Source of the DNA: Acidobacteriaceae bacterium
GTDB lineage: Bacteria; Acidobacteriota; Terriglobia; Terriglobales; Acidobacteriaceae
Direction: 5' to 3'
DNA length: 64,000 nucleotides
Assembly: GCA_003134655.1 (NCBI GenBank)
Contig: PLBY01000097.1
Coordinates: 48,758-112,757, forward strand
Shown here: piece by piece, positions 44,890-54,018 of the stretch
Layout of the letters: every line of letters starts with the position of its first letter
How positions within the stretch are numbered: position 1 is the stretch's first letter
Notes under the pieces: model-generated
Databases searched by the model: none
What the model saw: only the letters and a program-made list of their open reading frames with translations
Told to the model about the DNA's origin: nothing
Made by a program: the position numbers and the translations under genes

Positions 44890-45266
44890 ATGACTTGAGC
44901 GTTGCTCGCGAGCGAGTGCGCTGGTTCCCGGCTTTGGTTTCGAACCACGTGATGGACCTGATCCGGCAATACAAACCTGAGGACCTTCCTCCCGCGCTGA
45001 CTTCGTTCGTGCAGGATCGCGGCCACTATGACTACCAACACCATTGCGAAGTCGAGAGCGACAACGCCGACTTTGTTTCGGATGAAGTCGTGGACCGGTT
45101 TTGTCTGATCGGGCCCGCCGAGGCCCATCGCGAGAAATTGCGTGCGCTCGCTGCCGTGGGCGTTACGCAATTCAACATTTACCTGATGTGTGGGGACGAA
45201 GAGCAAACGCTCGACATTTACCAGCGCGACGTGTTGCCGGAGTTCCTAAAGGCGAGGAAGTCGTAA
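44886..45266 (+). CDS. LLM-class oxidoreductase, C-terminal part (frameshifted)
   Basis: A TTG-initiated frame of 126 residues that continues the preceding gene: NDLSVARERVRWFPALVSNH, YKPEDLPPALTSFV, then DRFCLIGPAEAHREKLRALAAVG and a typical C-terminal GVTQFNIYLMCG strand. The two parts overlap by four bases (TTGA). A one-base indel in the GGTTTG stretch near 44884 would rejoin them into a protein of about 332 residues, the normal size. It converges on the NCS1 gene with only 5 bp between. Confidence 0.72.
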   Translation: MNDLSVARERVRWFPALVSNHVMDLIRQYKPEDLPPALTSFVQDRGHYDYQHHCEVESDNADFVSDEVVDRFCLIGPAEAHREKLRALAAVGVTQFNIYLMCGDEEQTLDIYQRDVLPEFLKARKS

Positions 45267-45271
45267 TTTCG

Positions 45272-46711
45272 TTACGCGACTTCCTGAGGAGCAGTCGCCG
45301 CGTAACCTTGAACTTTCATCATTGCGTAGTAGGCCACGAAGGATACGGCGAAGCCCACGAACCAGGAATAGTCATACAGTGCGCGCATCGACGGAACCGC
45401 AAGACCCGCAAGTGCCGTGCCCGCTCCCAGCGCCAGAGCGATCACCGCAGTCCAGTTGAAGCCGTGAGAGTATTCGTAGATCCCGCCCCGCAAATACAGG
45501 TCGTCCACGTGTAACACCCGCCGTCGAATGACGAAGTAGTCGCAGATCATGATTGCCGCCACGGGTCCCAGAAAGGCCGCGTATCCGCCCAGCCAGCCGA
45601 GAATAAACGTCCTGTAATTGGCGAGCAGTTTCCAAGGCATCAGCGCGATTCCCATGAAACAGGTGATGACGCCTCCGGTGCGGAAACTGATTCCGCGCGG
45701 CCACAAGTTGGAAAAATCATTCGCCGGAGAGACCACATTCGCGCCGATGTTCACGTTCAGTGTGGCCAGGAGAATCGCAACCAGCGAGATTACAACCGCA
45801 ACTGGCGAGTGAAAACGGCTGAGCAACTGAACCGGATCCCAGATTGCGGTTCCGTAGATGACGACAGTGGCGGAGGTGACAACGATCCCGACAAAGGCAT
45901 AGAGCGTCATCGTCGTGGGCAAAGCTAACGCCTGACCAATCACTTGCTCCCGCTGATTACGCGCGAACCGCGTGAAGTCGGGGATGTTCAGCGAAACCGT
46001 AGCCCAAAATCCAACGGTGCCATTCAGAGCTGGAATCAGAAACTTCAGGAAATCAGGGAACGTGTTGAAGCGCGACGGCACCGATAGCATCGGGCCGAAG
46101 CCACCTGCCGCATGATAGGCCCATCCCAACAGAAGCAAACCAACGCCCAGCAAAACCGGCGCGCTGATCCCCTGCAGAACTCGAATGTATTCGATTCCCT
46201 TGAGAACCACTGCGACATTGATCAGCCAGAAGATGAAGAAGCAAACTGCCGGTCCGTAGGAGAAGTTCTTCCAGGACGGAGCCAGTGTCGCTAGCAATGT
46301 GCTGATGGCTTCTCCCCCGATCCACGTTTGAATACCGAACCATCCGCAAGCGACCAGCGCGCGTAGAACTGCGGCGAAATTTGCGCCCAGCACTCCGAAC
46401 GAAGCGCGAGCAAGAACAGGAAATGGGATCCCATACTTTGCCCCGGGATGCGAATTCAACAGCATCGGTGCGAGCACGATTACGTTGCCCAGAAAGATGG
46501 TCGCGACGGCTTGCTTCCAGTTCATGCCGCCTTGAATCAAGCCCGCAGCCAGCATGTAGGTGAGAATGTTCACCGACATCGAAATCCAGAGCGCGGCGAA
46601 GTTATATGTTCCCCAATGCCGGCGTTCGGCACTGGCGGGCGCAAGGTCTTCGTTGTACAGAGGGCTGGATTCGATTCGTGCGCGGAGTTGAGAAGAGTCC
46701 GGAGTCGTCAT
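45272..46711 (-). CDS. NCS1-family nucleobase/allantoin/hydantoin permease
   Basis: A 479-residue inner-membrane transporter with twelve predicted helices. Signatures: LAPASAERRHWGTYNFAALW, SVNILTYMLAAGLIQGGMNW, GIPFPVLARASFGVLGANF, WFGIQTWIGGEA and SLNIPDFTRFARNQREQVIGQ, as in cytosine/uracil/allantoin and Mhp1-type hydantoin carriers. ATG 46711 (MTTPDSS) precedes the family N-terminus. Lying between dihydropyrimidinase and beta-ureidopropionase, it probably imports a pyrimidine base or a dihydropyrimidine/hydantoin. Confidence 0.93.
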   Translation of the reverse strand: MTTPDSSQLRARIESSPLYNEDLAPASAERRHWGTYNFAALWISMSVNILTYMLAAGLIQGGMNWKQAVATIFLGNVIVLAPMLLNSHPGAKYGIPFPVLARASFGVLGANFAAVLRALVACGWFGIQTWIGGEAISTLLATLAPSWKNFSYGPAVCFFIFWLINVAVVLKGIEYIRVLQGISAPVLLGVGLLLLGWAYHAAGGFGPMLSVPSRFNTFPDFLKFLIPALNGTVGFWATVSLNIPDFTRFARNQREQVIGQALALPTTMTLYAFVGIVVTSATVVIYGTAIWDPVQLLSRFHSPVAVVISLVAILLATLNVNIGANVVSPANDFSNLWPRGISFRTGGVITCFMGIALMPWKLLANYRTFILGWLGGYAAFLGPVAAIMICDYFVIRRRVLHVDDLYLRGGIYEYSHGFNWTAVIALALGAGTALAGLAVPSMRALYDYSWFVGFAVSFVAYYAMMKVQGYAATAPQEVA

Positions 46712-46755
46712 AGAGTCTTGATTCGGAGCCCGAGCAGGTTCACGCGCCGCGCCTC

Positions 46756-47649
46756 TCAGTCGGCTGCGGCAGATGCTCCGCTCTGCGTCGTAATGAGGCC
46801 GTAGGTTTCCGGTCGGCGGTCCCGGAAAAACTGCCAAACTTTGCGGACCTCTTCGATCATGTCGAGATCGAGATCGGCGACCACGACTTCGTCTTTATCC
46901 CGGCTTGCCTGCGCGATGATCTTGCCTCGCGGATTGCAAAAATAACTCTTACCGTAGAACTCGCCGATGCTCCACGGCTTCTCGGTCCCCACGCGGTTGA
47001 TCGCACCCACAAAGTAGCCATTGGCGACGGCATGAGCGGGCTGTTCCAGTTCCCACAAATATTCCGACAGTCCCGCCACAGTTGCGGAGGGATTGAACAC
47101 AATTTCAGCGCCGTTCAACCCAAGAATGCGCGCGCCTTCGGGGAAATGGCGGTCGTAGCAGATGTACACGCCCACGCGTGCGTATTTGGTCTGAAACACG
47201 GGATAACCGAGATCGCCTGGCGTGAAGTAAAACTTTTCCCAGAATCCCGGATGGCAGTGCGGGATGTGATGCTTGCGGTACTTGCCGAGATAACGACCAT
47301 CGGCGTCGATGACCGCCGCGGTATTGAAATACACGCCTGGCATCTGCTCTTCATAGACCGGAACCACGATCACCATGCGATGCTTTGCGGCAATTTTCTG
47401 CATCAGACGCGTCGTCGGTCCATCGGGCACGCGTTCCGTCATTTCGTACCAGCGCGCGTTTTGCTCGGCGCAAAAATACGGACCGTAGAAAAGCTCCTGC
47501 AGACAGAGGATCTGCGTCTTCTTGCGCGCGGCTTGCTCGATCAGCTTCAAGTGCTTGTCGATCATGGCTTTCCGGATTTGCGCGAGAGGGCGCTCGGTGC
47601 TGAGCGCGTTGCTGGCTTGTATCAGAGCACAGCGGACATTGCGGGGCAT
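46756..47649 (-). CDS. beta-ureidopropionase / N-carbamoyl amidohydrolase (nitrilase superfamily)
   Basis: Hydrolyses N-carbamoyl-beta-alanine to beta-alanine, CO2 and ammonia. The 297-residue protein shows the nitrilase triad: Glu52 (LCLQELFYGPYF), Lys126 (GKYRKHHIPH) and Cys164 (GVYICYDRHFPEG). The segment GFWEKFYFTPGDLGYPVF matches ureidopropionase and N-carbamoylputrescine amidase; the neighbouring dihydropyrimidinase favours the former. ATG 47649 has GGGAGGA upstream. Same strand as the NCS1 gene, 44 bp before it. Confidence 0.9.
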   Translation of the reverse strand: MPRNVRCALIQASNALSTERPLAQIRKAMIDKHLKLIEQAARKKTQILCLQELFYGPYFCAEQNARWYEMTERVPDGPTTRLMQKIAAKHRMVIVVPVYEEQMPGVYFNTAAVIDADGRYLGKYRKHHIPHCHPGFWEKFYFTPGDLGYPVFQTKYARVGVYICYDRHFPEGARILGLNGAEIVFNPSATVAGLSEYLWELEQPAHAVANGYFVGAINRVGTEKPWSIGEFYGKSYFCNPRGKIIAQASRDKDEVVVADLDLDMIEEVRKVWQFFRDRRPETYGLITTQSGASAAAD

Positions 47650-47802
47650 GGGGTCCTCCCAAAACGTAACGGTCGAGGAACGAAACTATAGCAGAAACGG
47701 CGAGTTCGCCCATGCCAGGAAGCGACATCACCCGTTGACACGTTCTGAGGTGCTGAATAGACTCGGCCTTCCTCGTGTTTTTCGGAGACAACGACAACGG
47801 CT

Positions 47803-48732
47803 ATGGCAAAGCGCCCTCGGATCGCGGTAGTTGGCAGCGCCAACATTGACCTGACGACATTCACGAACCAGTTCCCCAAGCCGGGCGAGACCATCTTCGG
47901 ACAGAAGTTTGATCTTGGCTTCGGAGGCAAGGGCGCGAACCAGGCCGTCGCGGCGCGTCTCTGCGGCGCGGAGGTCTTCATGGTGGCGCGCGTGGGCAGC
48001 GACCTGTTCGGACCTGCGACCATCGAGAATTTTCGCAAACAGGGAATCGATCCCACGCACGTGAAGCAGGTTGAAGGACTGTCGAGCGGCGTCGCACCGA
48101 TCTTCGTCGAGCCCAACGGCCAGAACCGCATCCTGGTGGTGAAGGGAGCGAACGACGCGCTGAAGCCCGCCGACGTTGATGCCGCTGCTGAGATTCTGAA
48201 ATCCGCCGACTGCATCGTGCTGCAGTTCGAGATTCCAGTGGCGACGGTCTACTACACCATCGAATTTGCGCGCAAGCACGGAATCCGTTGCATCCTCAAT
48301 CCCGCGCCCGCGCAACCAGTTGATCTCGGAGCACTGAAGGATCTCGACTACTTCGTTCCCAACGAGACTGAAGCCGAGACGATTACCGGATCACCTGTGA
48401 AGAACGTTGAAGACGCAAAGAAGTGCGCCGAGAATCTCGTGGCCGGAGGCATTCGGCGCGTGATCATCACGTTAGGCGCGAACGGATCTCTTCTCTCGAG
48501 CCGCGACGGCGGCGAACACGTGCCGCCGTTCGTGGTCAACGCCATTGACAGCACTGGCGCGGGCGATGCCTTCATCGGCAGCTTCGCCGTATTTCTTGGC
48601 GAGGGCGTGCCCGAGAAGGAAGCCGTGCGCCGCGCGAATCTGTACGCGGGATTGTCTACGACTGGCGTGGGTACACAGAAATCTTTTTATGACCGCGCCC
48701 GCTTTGATGCGGAATGGGCGAAGCGATCCTAA
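47803..48732 (+). CDS. rbsK: ribokinase (PfkB family)
   Basis: Phosphorylates ribose to ribose 5-phosphate. The 309-residue protein has the PfkB signatures: VVGSANIDLTTF, FGGKGANQAVAAR, and the anion-hole/catalytic-base motif DSTGAGDAFIG. In this setting it would recover ribose released by the nucleoside hydrolases; rpiA at 3.3 kb takes the product further. Divergent from beta-ureidopropionase over about 150 bp, which should hold both promoters. Confidence 0.93.
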   Translation: MAKRPRIAVVGSANIDLTTFTNQFPKPGETIFGQKFDLGFGGKGANQAVAARLCGAEVFMVARVGSDLFGPATIENFRKQGIDPTHVKQVEGLSSGVAPIFVEPNGQNRILVVKGANDALKPADVDAAAEILKSADCIVLQFEIPVATVYYTIEFARKHGIRCILNPAPAQPVDLGALKDLDYFVPNETEAETITGSPVKNVEDAKKCAENLVAGGIRRVIITLGANGSLLSSRDGGEHVPPFVVNAIDSTGAGDAFIGSFAVFLGEGVPEKEAVRRANLYAGLSTTGVGTQKSFYDRARFDAEWAKRS

Positions 48733-48941
48733 GAACATGCTGGCGCTTGAGCGCACAGATTTCTTGACGCACTCGCCGCCGCCCTTAACTTGCGAGTTTG
48801 CCCCCACCTAATTCAAGGTTTCGGCCTCGTTTTACACAGGCTGTTCGCCCGAATTCTCAACACTCAACATCACCCAGCGGTTTTCTGCATCCGCCGATGC
48901 GAAAGAATGACGCCACTAATCCCTCTCCATTACGAAACTTC

Positions 48942-48971
48942 TTGACTTACCTGTGAGTAGCAATTTATAAG
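48942..48971 (+). promoter_or_regulatory. candidate sigma70 promoter for the TonB-dependent receptor
   Basis: TTGACT at 48942-48947 and TATAAG at 48966-48971 with an 18-bp spacer, the best -35/-10 pair seen in the window, about 90 bp before the receptor ATG. The 330 bp between rbsK and the receptor hold no gene. Confidence 0.6.
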
Positions 48972-48989
48972 CCGAGTCTGCGGTCTGGG

Positions 48990-49030
48990 GACCTCCCAAC
49001 TTCACAGGAAGAGGGAGGGTCTTTTTCTTT
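48990..49030 (+). promoter_or_regulatory. terminator-like hairpin in the 5' leader of the receptor gene
   Basis: GACCTCCC (48990-48997) can pair with GGGA-G-GGTC (49013-49021, one bulged G) across a 15-nt loop, followed by CTTTTTCTTT. It lies downstream of the candidate promoter and 33 bp ahead of the start codon, where an attenuator would be. The loop contains AGGAAGAGG, which could also bind other RNA or protein. Confidence 0.5.
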
Positions 49031-49062
49031 GTGCGCTGTCACCACCGAAAGGGGTTCAAGCA

Positions 49063-52000
49063 ATGTCGAGCAAGAGGGCGTGCTTTGCCATGTTCGTCTG
49101 TTCACTGGTATGTCTATTGACCCCACTCCTGCACGGTCAGGCCACCGGAAGTTTTTCGGGAACGATTTCCGACAAAGCCGGCGCGGTGATTTCTGGCACA
49201 AGCGTCAGAATCACGTCGGAAGGGACGGGCCTCGTCCGCGAATCCAAGTCCGACGATTCCGGGCATTACCTCATCCCGCTGCTTCCGGTAGCCTTATACA
49301 CCATTCGCGTTGAGTCCGCGGGTTTTGGTCCCGTGGAACAGAAAGATGTTCGCCTTCAGTTAGATGAACACCGCGAATTGAATTTTACCCTCCAGCCGGC
49401 ATCGGTCAGCACCAGCGTGGAGGTGAATGCGACGGAAGTCGCGGTGGAGACTAGCAGTCCAGCCCTCGGCCAGGTCATCACCTCCGAAGAAGTGGCTGAA
49501 TTGCCCTTGAACGGCCGAAATTTTGTGCAGTTGGCCACATTGACGCCGGGCACTACGCAGTCAACCAATCCGAACAGTTTCTTCACCAGCTCGGCTAGCA
49601 GTGAAGCGGCCACTCGTGGGGCGTTCTCGCTTTCCGTCGGTGGCTCTCGCGAACAGAGCACGGACTGGCTGCTGGACGGAAACGACAACAACCAACTGGA
49701 TGAAGGCGGAATCGCAATTTTCTCCGACATCGACGATATCCAGGAATTCAAGGTCCTGACCTATAACTATTCGGCGGAATATGGCGAGCGGGCGGGCCCT
49801 ACGGTTCTGGTGACGACCAAGTCCGGATCAAATCAGTTTCACGGCTCTGTCTTTGAATTTTTCCGCAACACAAAGCTGGACGCGCGCAGTTACTTCGCTA
49901 CCTCGGTTGAGAAATTCAATCTGAATCAATTCGGTGGCTCTTTAGGCGGCCCCATCAAGAAAGACAAAACGTTCTTTTTCGTGGACTACCAGGCCAAAAT
50001 GCAGCGCCGCGGTGTGCCGTTCACTGGATTCGTTCCAACCACCGGCATGACGACCCCCGATGTAAATGGGAATTACGATTTCAGCGGTGCCCCGACGCTG
50101 GCCGGCGGCGGGTTTCTGAACAATCCTTTCGGAAGCATCCCATTCCAGTGCGTGCCGGGCACTTCGACCCCAGAACCGGTGAACCCTGCGGATGGGACCC
50201 AGACAGCCGGCGATCCCTGCAACATCGTCCCCGCCGGTGTCGTGAATTCAGTTGGCGCGAAGGTGATGCAGCTTTACCCTGCTCCAAACGCGCTGAATGC
50301 AGTCGGTTACAACTACATCAATGAGCCCGTGCGGAAACTGAATGAAGGCACGTGGGACATCCGCCTGGACCACAACATTTCGACCAAAGATTCCGTTTTT
50401 GCCCGGTTCAGCTACGATCAGGCGACCAACTTCGTGCCCGGTGGTTCGCCCACATGGACCGAACAAAACGCTTTCGGCAGCAACCAGTACATCGATAACC
50501 ACGGGCGCAATGCAGCCATATCCGAAACACACGTGTTCTCCCCGACCACGATCAATCAGGTCACAGTCGGCTACAACCGCATCTTCAATCACATCCTTTC
50601 TTTCGGAACCGGCACTTGTGAAGCCGCGAATATCGGCATCCCGGGTGCGGACCTTGGCTCCAAGTGCGATTCGATCACGGGCTACCCGGCAAGCCTGAAC
50701 CAGTCCAACAAGGACTGCATTAGCTGCGGGATGACGTCATTCCTGATGTCAAACTACTTCGCCATCGGTGATCGCGGATACGCTCCTTATCAGGGTGGCA
50801 CCAACGTCTATTCAATCTCTGACACGCTCGATCTGATTCGCGGGAAGCACAACATCCGCGTTGGCGCCACCTTCCGCGCTAGTCAGATGAACGTGAGAAA
50901 CAACGCGTTTCAGGACGGGTTTGTCGTGGAGAATGCGGCGCTGACGGGCGATGACGCTGCGGACCTGCTGCTAGGCAGTACGGGCGTCTTCGCCGCTCAC
51001 GATCAGACGTTCTTAGGTGGCACGACAGGGCGCCGCTGGAAGTTGTTCCGTCCTTTCGTGCAGGACGACTGGAGGGTGACCAATAACCTGACAATCAACC
51101 TGGGTGTGGCGTGGGCTTTAGCAACGCCCACCACCGAGGTGCAAAACCGTCAGGCGAACTTCGATATCCAGACCCTCAAGTGGTACGTGCCGAAGGGCAG
51201 CCCCACGTTGGGCAGTTGCGCCATCTGCGTACCGACCGACGGCAGCGCCGGCATTCAATTCGACAAGACAGCAATTGAGCCCCGTATTGGGGTGTCCTGG
51301 AAGGTGATGGGCAGCGACAAAACTGTAATCCGCGCCGGCTACGGGATTCTCCACGATTCCTCATGGAACCAAGGCGGGCAAGGTTTGTGGCAGAACCCTC
51401 CGTACTATGCTGAGGTGGATCCCTGCCCCAGCGACTTCTGCCTTGGATACAACAGCGCGTTCGGTTCGCTGTCTGGTGGATTCCTGGTCGACCCATCCAC
51501 CCCTTCGAGCACTCCAGTGCCCGGCGGGGCTGTTCTGTCGGGGCCTGTGAATCCTGCCAATTACACCGGAACGATTCAGTCTATGAATCGCAATTTCCGA
51601 CAGGGCATGGTTCAGCAGTTCAACCTAAACGTGGAGCGTCAGTTGCCCGGAAATGTTGTCTTGACCGCTGGTTATGCTGGTACGCGCAGCACCCGCATAC
51701 TGGTGGGCCAGTCCAACGAGAATCTAACCTCTCCGAGTGCGTGCGGAGTCGTCCCAGGCTACACCGTCGGATGTGGTTTTCCCTCGTGGCCTTATGCCTT
51801 GCCGTTCCAGGCGGTCTCGGCGAACAACAGCGTTGGAAGGGCTCGCTACGACTCGCTCGAGATCAAGGGGGAAACCAAGAGCACGCGTCACGGACTTTAT
51901 GCCCTGCTTGGTTACACGTGGTCTCGCACATTCGACTCTGGTATGCCCGATGGTCTAGGTACAAATCCTGGCGCGATCTATTACCCGCTTCCGGGGGCTG

Positions 52001-52647
52001 CAAAGCTCGATTGGGGCTTATCGCAGCTGAATCTCAACGACAGCTTTACAGCCAGCATCTTGTATGACCTGCCATTTGGCAAAGGCAAGCACTTTGGCAG
52101 CACCTGGAATGGCGCCACCAACGCTGTATTCGGGAACTGGCAACTGAATGTCATCCAAAAGGCCACGTCCGGATTCCCCCTATTCGTTGTGGACAGCGGG
52201 GATGGGTCAGGAGTGTTCTTCTCCTATAACGGAGGCACCTACCAGCGTCCCAACCAGGTCGGCGACCCAAACAAGCCTGGTGATCAGGGCGGTCAGACAG
52301 GCTGCCCCACGCAGATTCATACGATTCAGCACTGGTTCAATCCTTGCGCTTTCGCACAAGCTCCAGCTGGCGAGCTGGGTACCGCGGCGCGTGCTCCGGT
52401 CTATGGGCCTCGCTTCGTCAACACGGATTTCTCGATCATCAAGAATTTTCCGCTGCCGTTTCGCGAAGGCACCGATCTGCAGTTCCGGGCTGAGTTCTTC
52501 AACCTGTTCAACCATCCCGAGTTCTATATGGGAGGCGCGGGAGGCAGCGGCGAGCAGGACATCAATGCTCCGAGTACCTTCGGAGTCATCAACAACACGG
52601 TGAATAACGCGCGTTTGATTCAGTTCGCTCTTAAGCTCAGATTCTGA
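49063..52647 (+). CDS. TonB-dependent receptor with carboxypeptidase-regulatory domain (Oar-like)
   Basis: A 1194-residue outer-membrane receptor. Signal peptide at 1-26 (cleavage near LLHGQA); carboxypeptidase-regulatory/Cna_B-type domain at about 30-105 (GTISDKAGAVISGTSV, GHYLIPLLPVALYTIRVESAG); plug domain at about 115-240 (PLNGRNFVQLATLTPG, LDGNDNNQLDEGG, TYNYSAEYGERAG); then a long beta-barrel ending in the aromatic LKLRF expected for outer-membrane assembly. Acidobacteria carry many such receptors for complex ligands. Neighbours (ribokinase upstream, two exported nucleoside-hydrolase-like proteins downstream) suggest a nucleoside or oligonucleotide ligand; that is inference. Confidence 0.92.
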   Translation: MSSKRACFAMFVCSLVCLLTPLLHGQATGSFSGTISDKAGAVISGTSVRITSEGTGLVRESKSDDSGHYLIPLLPVALYTIRVESAGFGPVEQKDVRLQLDEHRELNFTLQPASVSTSVEVNATEVAVETSSPALGQVITSEEVAELPLNGRNFVQLATLTPGTTQSTNPNSFFTSSASSEAATRGAFSLSVGGSREQSTDWLLDGNDNNQLDEGGIAIFSDIDDIQEFKVLTYNYSAEYGERAGPTVLVTTKSGSNQFHGSVFEFFRNTKLDARSYFATSVEKFNLNQFGGSLGGPIKKDKTFFFVDYQAKMQRRGVPFTGFVPTTGMTTPDVNGNYDFSGAPTLAGGGFLNNPFGSIPFQCVPGTSTPEPVNPADGTQTAGDPCNIVPAGVVNSVGAKVMQLYPAPNALNAVGYNYINEPVRKLNEGTWDIRLDHNISTKDSVFARFSYDQATNFVPGGSPTWTEQNAFGSNQYIDNHGRNAAISETHVFSPTTINQVTVGYNRIFNHILSFGTGTCEAANIGIPGADLGSKCDSITGYPASLNQSNKDCISCGMTSFLMSNYFAIGDRGYAPYQGGTNVYSISDTLDLIRGKHNIRVGATFRASQMNVRNNAFQDGFVVENAALTGDDAADLLLGSTGVFAAHDQTFLGGTTGRRWKLFRPFVQDDWRVTNNLTINLGVAWALATPTTEVQNRQANFDIQTLKWYVPKGSPTLGSCAICVPTDGSAGIQFDKTAIEPRIGVSWKVMGSDKTVIRAGYGILHDSSWNQGGQGLWQNPPYYAEVDPCPSDFCLGYNSAFGSLSGGFLVDPSTPSSTPVPGGAVLSGPVNPANYTGTIQSMNRNFRQGMVQQFNLNVERQLPGNVVLTAGYAGTRSTRILVGQSNENLTSPSACGVVPGYTVGCGFPSWPYALPFQAVSANNSVGRARYDSLEIKGETKSTRHGLYALLGYTWSRTFDSGMPDGLGTNPGAIYYPLPGAAKLDWGLSQLNLNDSFTASILYDLPFGKGKHFGSTWNGATNAVFGNWQLNVIQKATSGFPLFVVDSGDGSGVFFSYNGGTYQRPNQVGDPNKPGDQGGQTGCPTQIHTIQHWFNPCAFAQAPAGELGTAARAPVYGPRFVNTDFSIIKNFPLPFREGTDLQFRAEFFNLFNHPEFYMGGAGGSGEQDINAPSTFGVINNTVNNARLIQFALKLRF

Positions 52648-52735
52648 GCTTAAAAAAGCGCCGCTCACTTTCGGGCAGACGGGCACCGTCCGTTCTGCCC
52701 TTAAATTTTGTTGCAAGGGCATGTCCGGAGAGAGA

Positions 52736-53833
52736 ATGAAAATCTGCAGACGCCTTTTGGTCGTCGCCCTCGGTTTTGTTTTCGTGGTGTGCGCTTGCGC
52801 CGCTCAGAAGATCAAAGTCATCGTCGATCAAGACGCTCGTGGTCCGGGCACGAGCGACCAGCAGGCCATTCTCGTATTTCTTCAGTCCGAGAAGTTTGAT
52901 GTTCTCGGCATCACCACCGTCAGCGGAGATCAGTGGGTGAAGGAAGAGACGCAGCATGTGCTGCGTTTGCTCGAGATTGCCAACCGTACCGACGTGCCTG
53001 TGTATCAGGGAGCGGTCTACCCGCTGCTCAACTCGAAGGAAGAAACCGAGCGGTGGGAAGCTCTCTACGGAAAGTTCGAGTACAAGGGTTGTTGGACAGA
53101 TTTTGAACCCAACCGCTCAACTAAATTTCGGGAGACCTACCACGAGCCCAACGTCGTACCTTACATGCCCGAAGGTGAGCCGCATCTTGAGGCGCATCCG
53201 GGAACGGCCGCCGAATTTATCGTTCAGATGGTCCACAAGTATCCGGGAGAAGTCGTGCTGTGGGCAGGCGGGCCGCTAACGAATTACGCGCTGGCGCTGA
53301 AACTCGATCCCTCCGTTGCGACGCTGGCCAAGGAGTTCGTGCTGATGGGCGGCGGTCTTTACGCCGATAAGGGCGCAATCGACACGGGAGCGATTGACGC
53401 GCGCCGGGAATTCAACTGGTGGTTCGATCCTGAGGCCGCGCGTATCGTGCTGCGTGCTCCCTGGAAGAAGATGACCATCACGCCGATCGACATCTCGGTA
53501 AAGACTCGCTACACGCTCGAGATGAAGGCCGCCATCGCCAAGGCCGGTACTCCGGTGACCGACTACCTCGACAAATATTCTCTCCCCGGCTACATGTGGG
53601 ACGAGATCGCCGGTGCCGCGCTGATCGATCCCTCGATCATCACCGGACAAAAGAAACTGTACATGGACATCGACATTGATCACGGAGCGAGTTACGGCAA
53701 GACGCTCTTCTGGGACGCCTCGGCGCCGGTTCCGCCCTACGAGCGCCTCGCGAATGTGCAATTCGATATCGATGCCGAAAAGTTTTACAAGATCTATCTC
53801 GACCTGATGACCCGGCCGCCCGGCAAGAAATGA
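52736..53833 (+). CDS. exported nucleoside hydrolase-like protein with altered metal motif
   Basis: A 365-residue protein with a signal peptide (1-23, ending ACAAQ). The nucleoside-hydrolase fold is recognisable (LGITTVSGDQWVKEETQHVLRLL, AGGPLTNYALALKL, FVLMGGGLY, FNWWFDPEAARIVL), but the metal motif DTDPGxDD is replaced by DQDARGPGTSDQ: Asp33 is kept, two residues are inserted and the last Asp is Gln42. The active-site Asn/His region is also divergent. ATG 52736 has GGAGAGAG just upstream. It follows the TonB receptor, suggesting periplasmic processing of what the receptor imports. Catalytic activity is uncertain. Confidence 0.85.
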   Translation: MKICRRLLVVALGFVFVVCACAAQKIKVIVDQDARGPGTSDQQAILVFLQSEKFDVLGITTVSGDQWVKEETQHVLRLLEIANRTDVPVYQGAVYPLLNSKEETERWEALYGKFEYKGCWTDFEPNRSTKFRETYHEPNVVPYMPEGEPHLEAHPGTAAEFIVQMVHKYPGEVVLWAGGPLTNYALALKLDPSVATLAKEFVLMGGGLYADKGAIDTGAIDARREFNWWFDPEAARIVLRAPWKKMTITPIDISVKTRYTLEMKAAIAKAGTPVTDYLDKYSLPGYMWDEIAGAALIDPSIITGQKKLYMDIDIDHGASYGKTLFWDASAPVPPYERLANVQFDIDAEKFYKIYLDLMTRPPGKK

Positions 53834-53856
53834 CAGTTGCGAAAACGCTGGTCGAT

Positions 53857-53910
53857 GTGGAAAGCTTGTGCGGAGCGGAAAGCTCGTGCGGAGTGGAGAG
53901 CTTGTGCGAA
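53857..53910. repeat. three tandem 18-bp repeats
   Basis: Units GTGGAAAGCTTGTGCGGA, GCGGAAAGCTCGTGCGGA and GTGGAGAGCTTGTGCGAA at 53857-53874, 53875-53892 and 53893-53910. Intergenic, immediately 5' of a REP hairpin. Confidence 0.75.
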
Positions 53911-53920
53911 GGAAAAATGT

Positions 53921-53944
53921 GGAAGAGCGGCCCTTTCGGGCCGC
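53921..53944. repeat. REP-like hairpin
   Basis: GCGGCCCTTTCGGGCCGC at 53927-53944 with GAAGA in front; the same hairpin family as 3282-3299 in reverse orientation. It lies in the 185-bp gap between the two nucleoside-hydrolase-like genes. Confidence 0.65.
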
Positions 53945-54018
53945 GTGAACGAGCATTAAGACTTGCGGGCTTAGCCCCTGCCGTTGCCCGACAGGTTCGT
54001 GAACCAGATTCGAAGCTC

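Noticed and set aside
53857..53910. Possible mini-CRISPR because of three regular repeats
   Set aside because: Repeats are directly adjacent with no spacers and only 18 bp long; no cas gene nearby.
53830..54018. N-terminal extension of the second hydrolase-like protein (repetitive VESLCG-type peptide)
   Set aside because: A perfect signal peptide starts at 54019; the upstream frame is only repeat and REP DNA that happens to lack stops.
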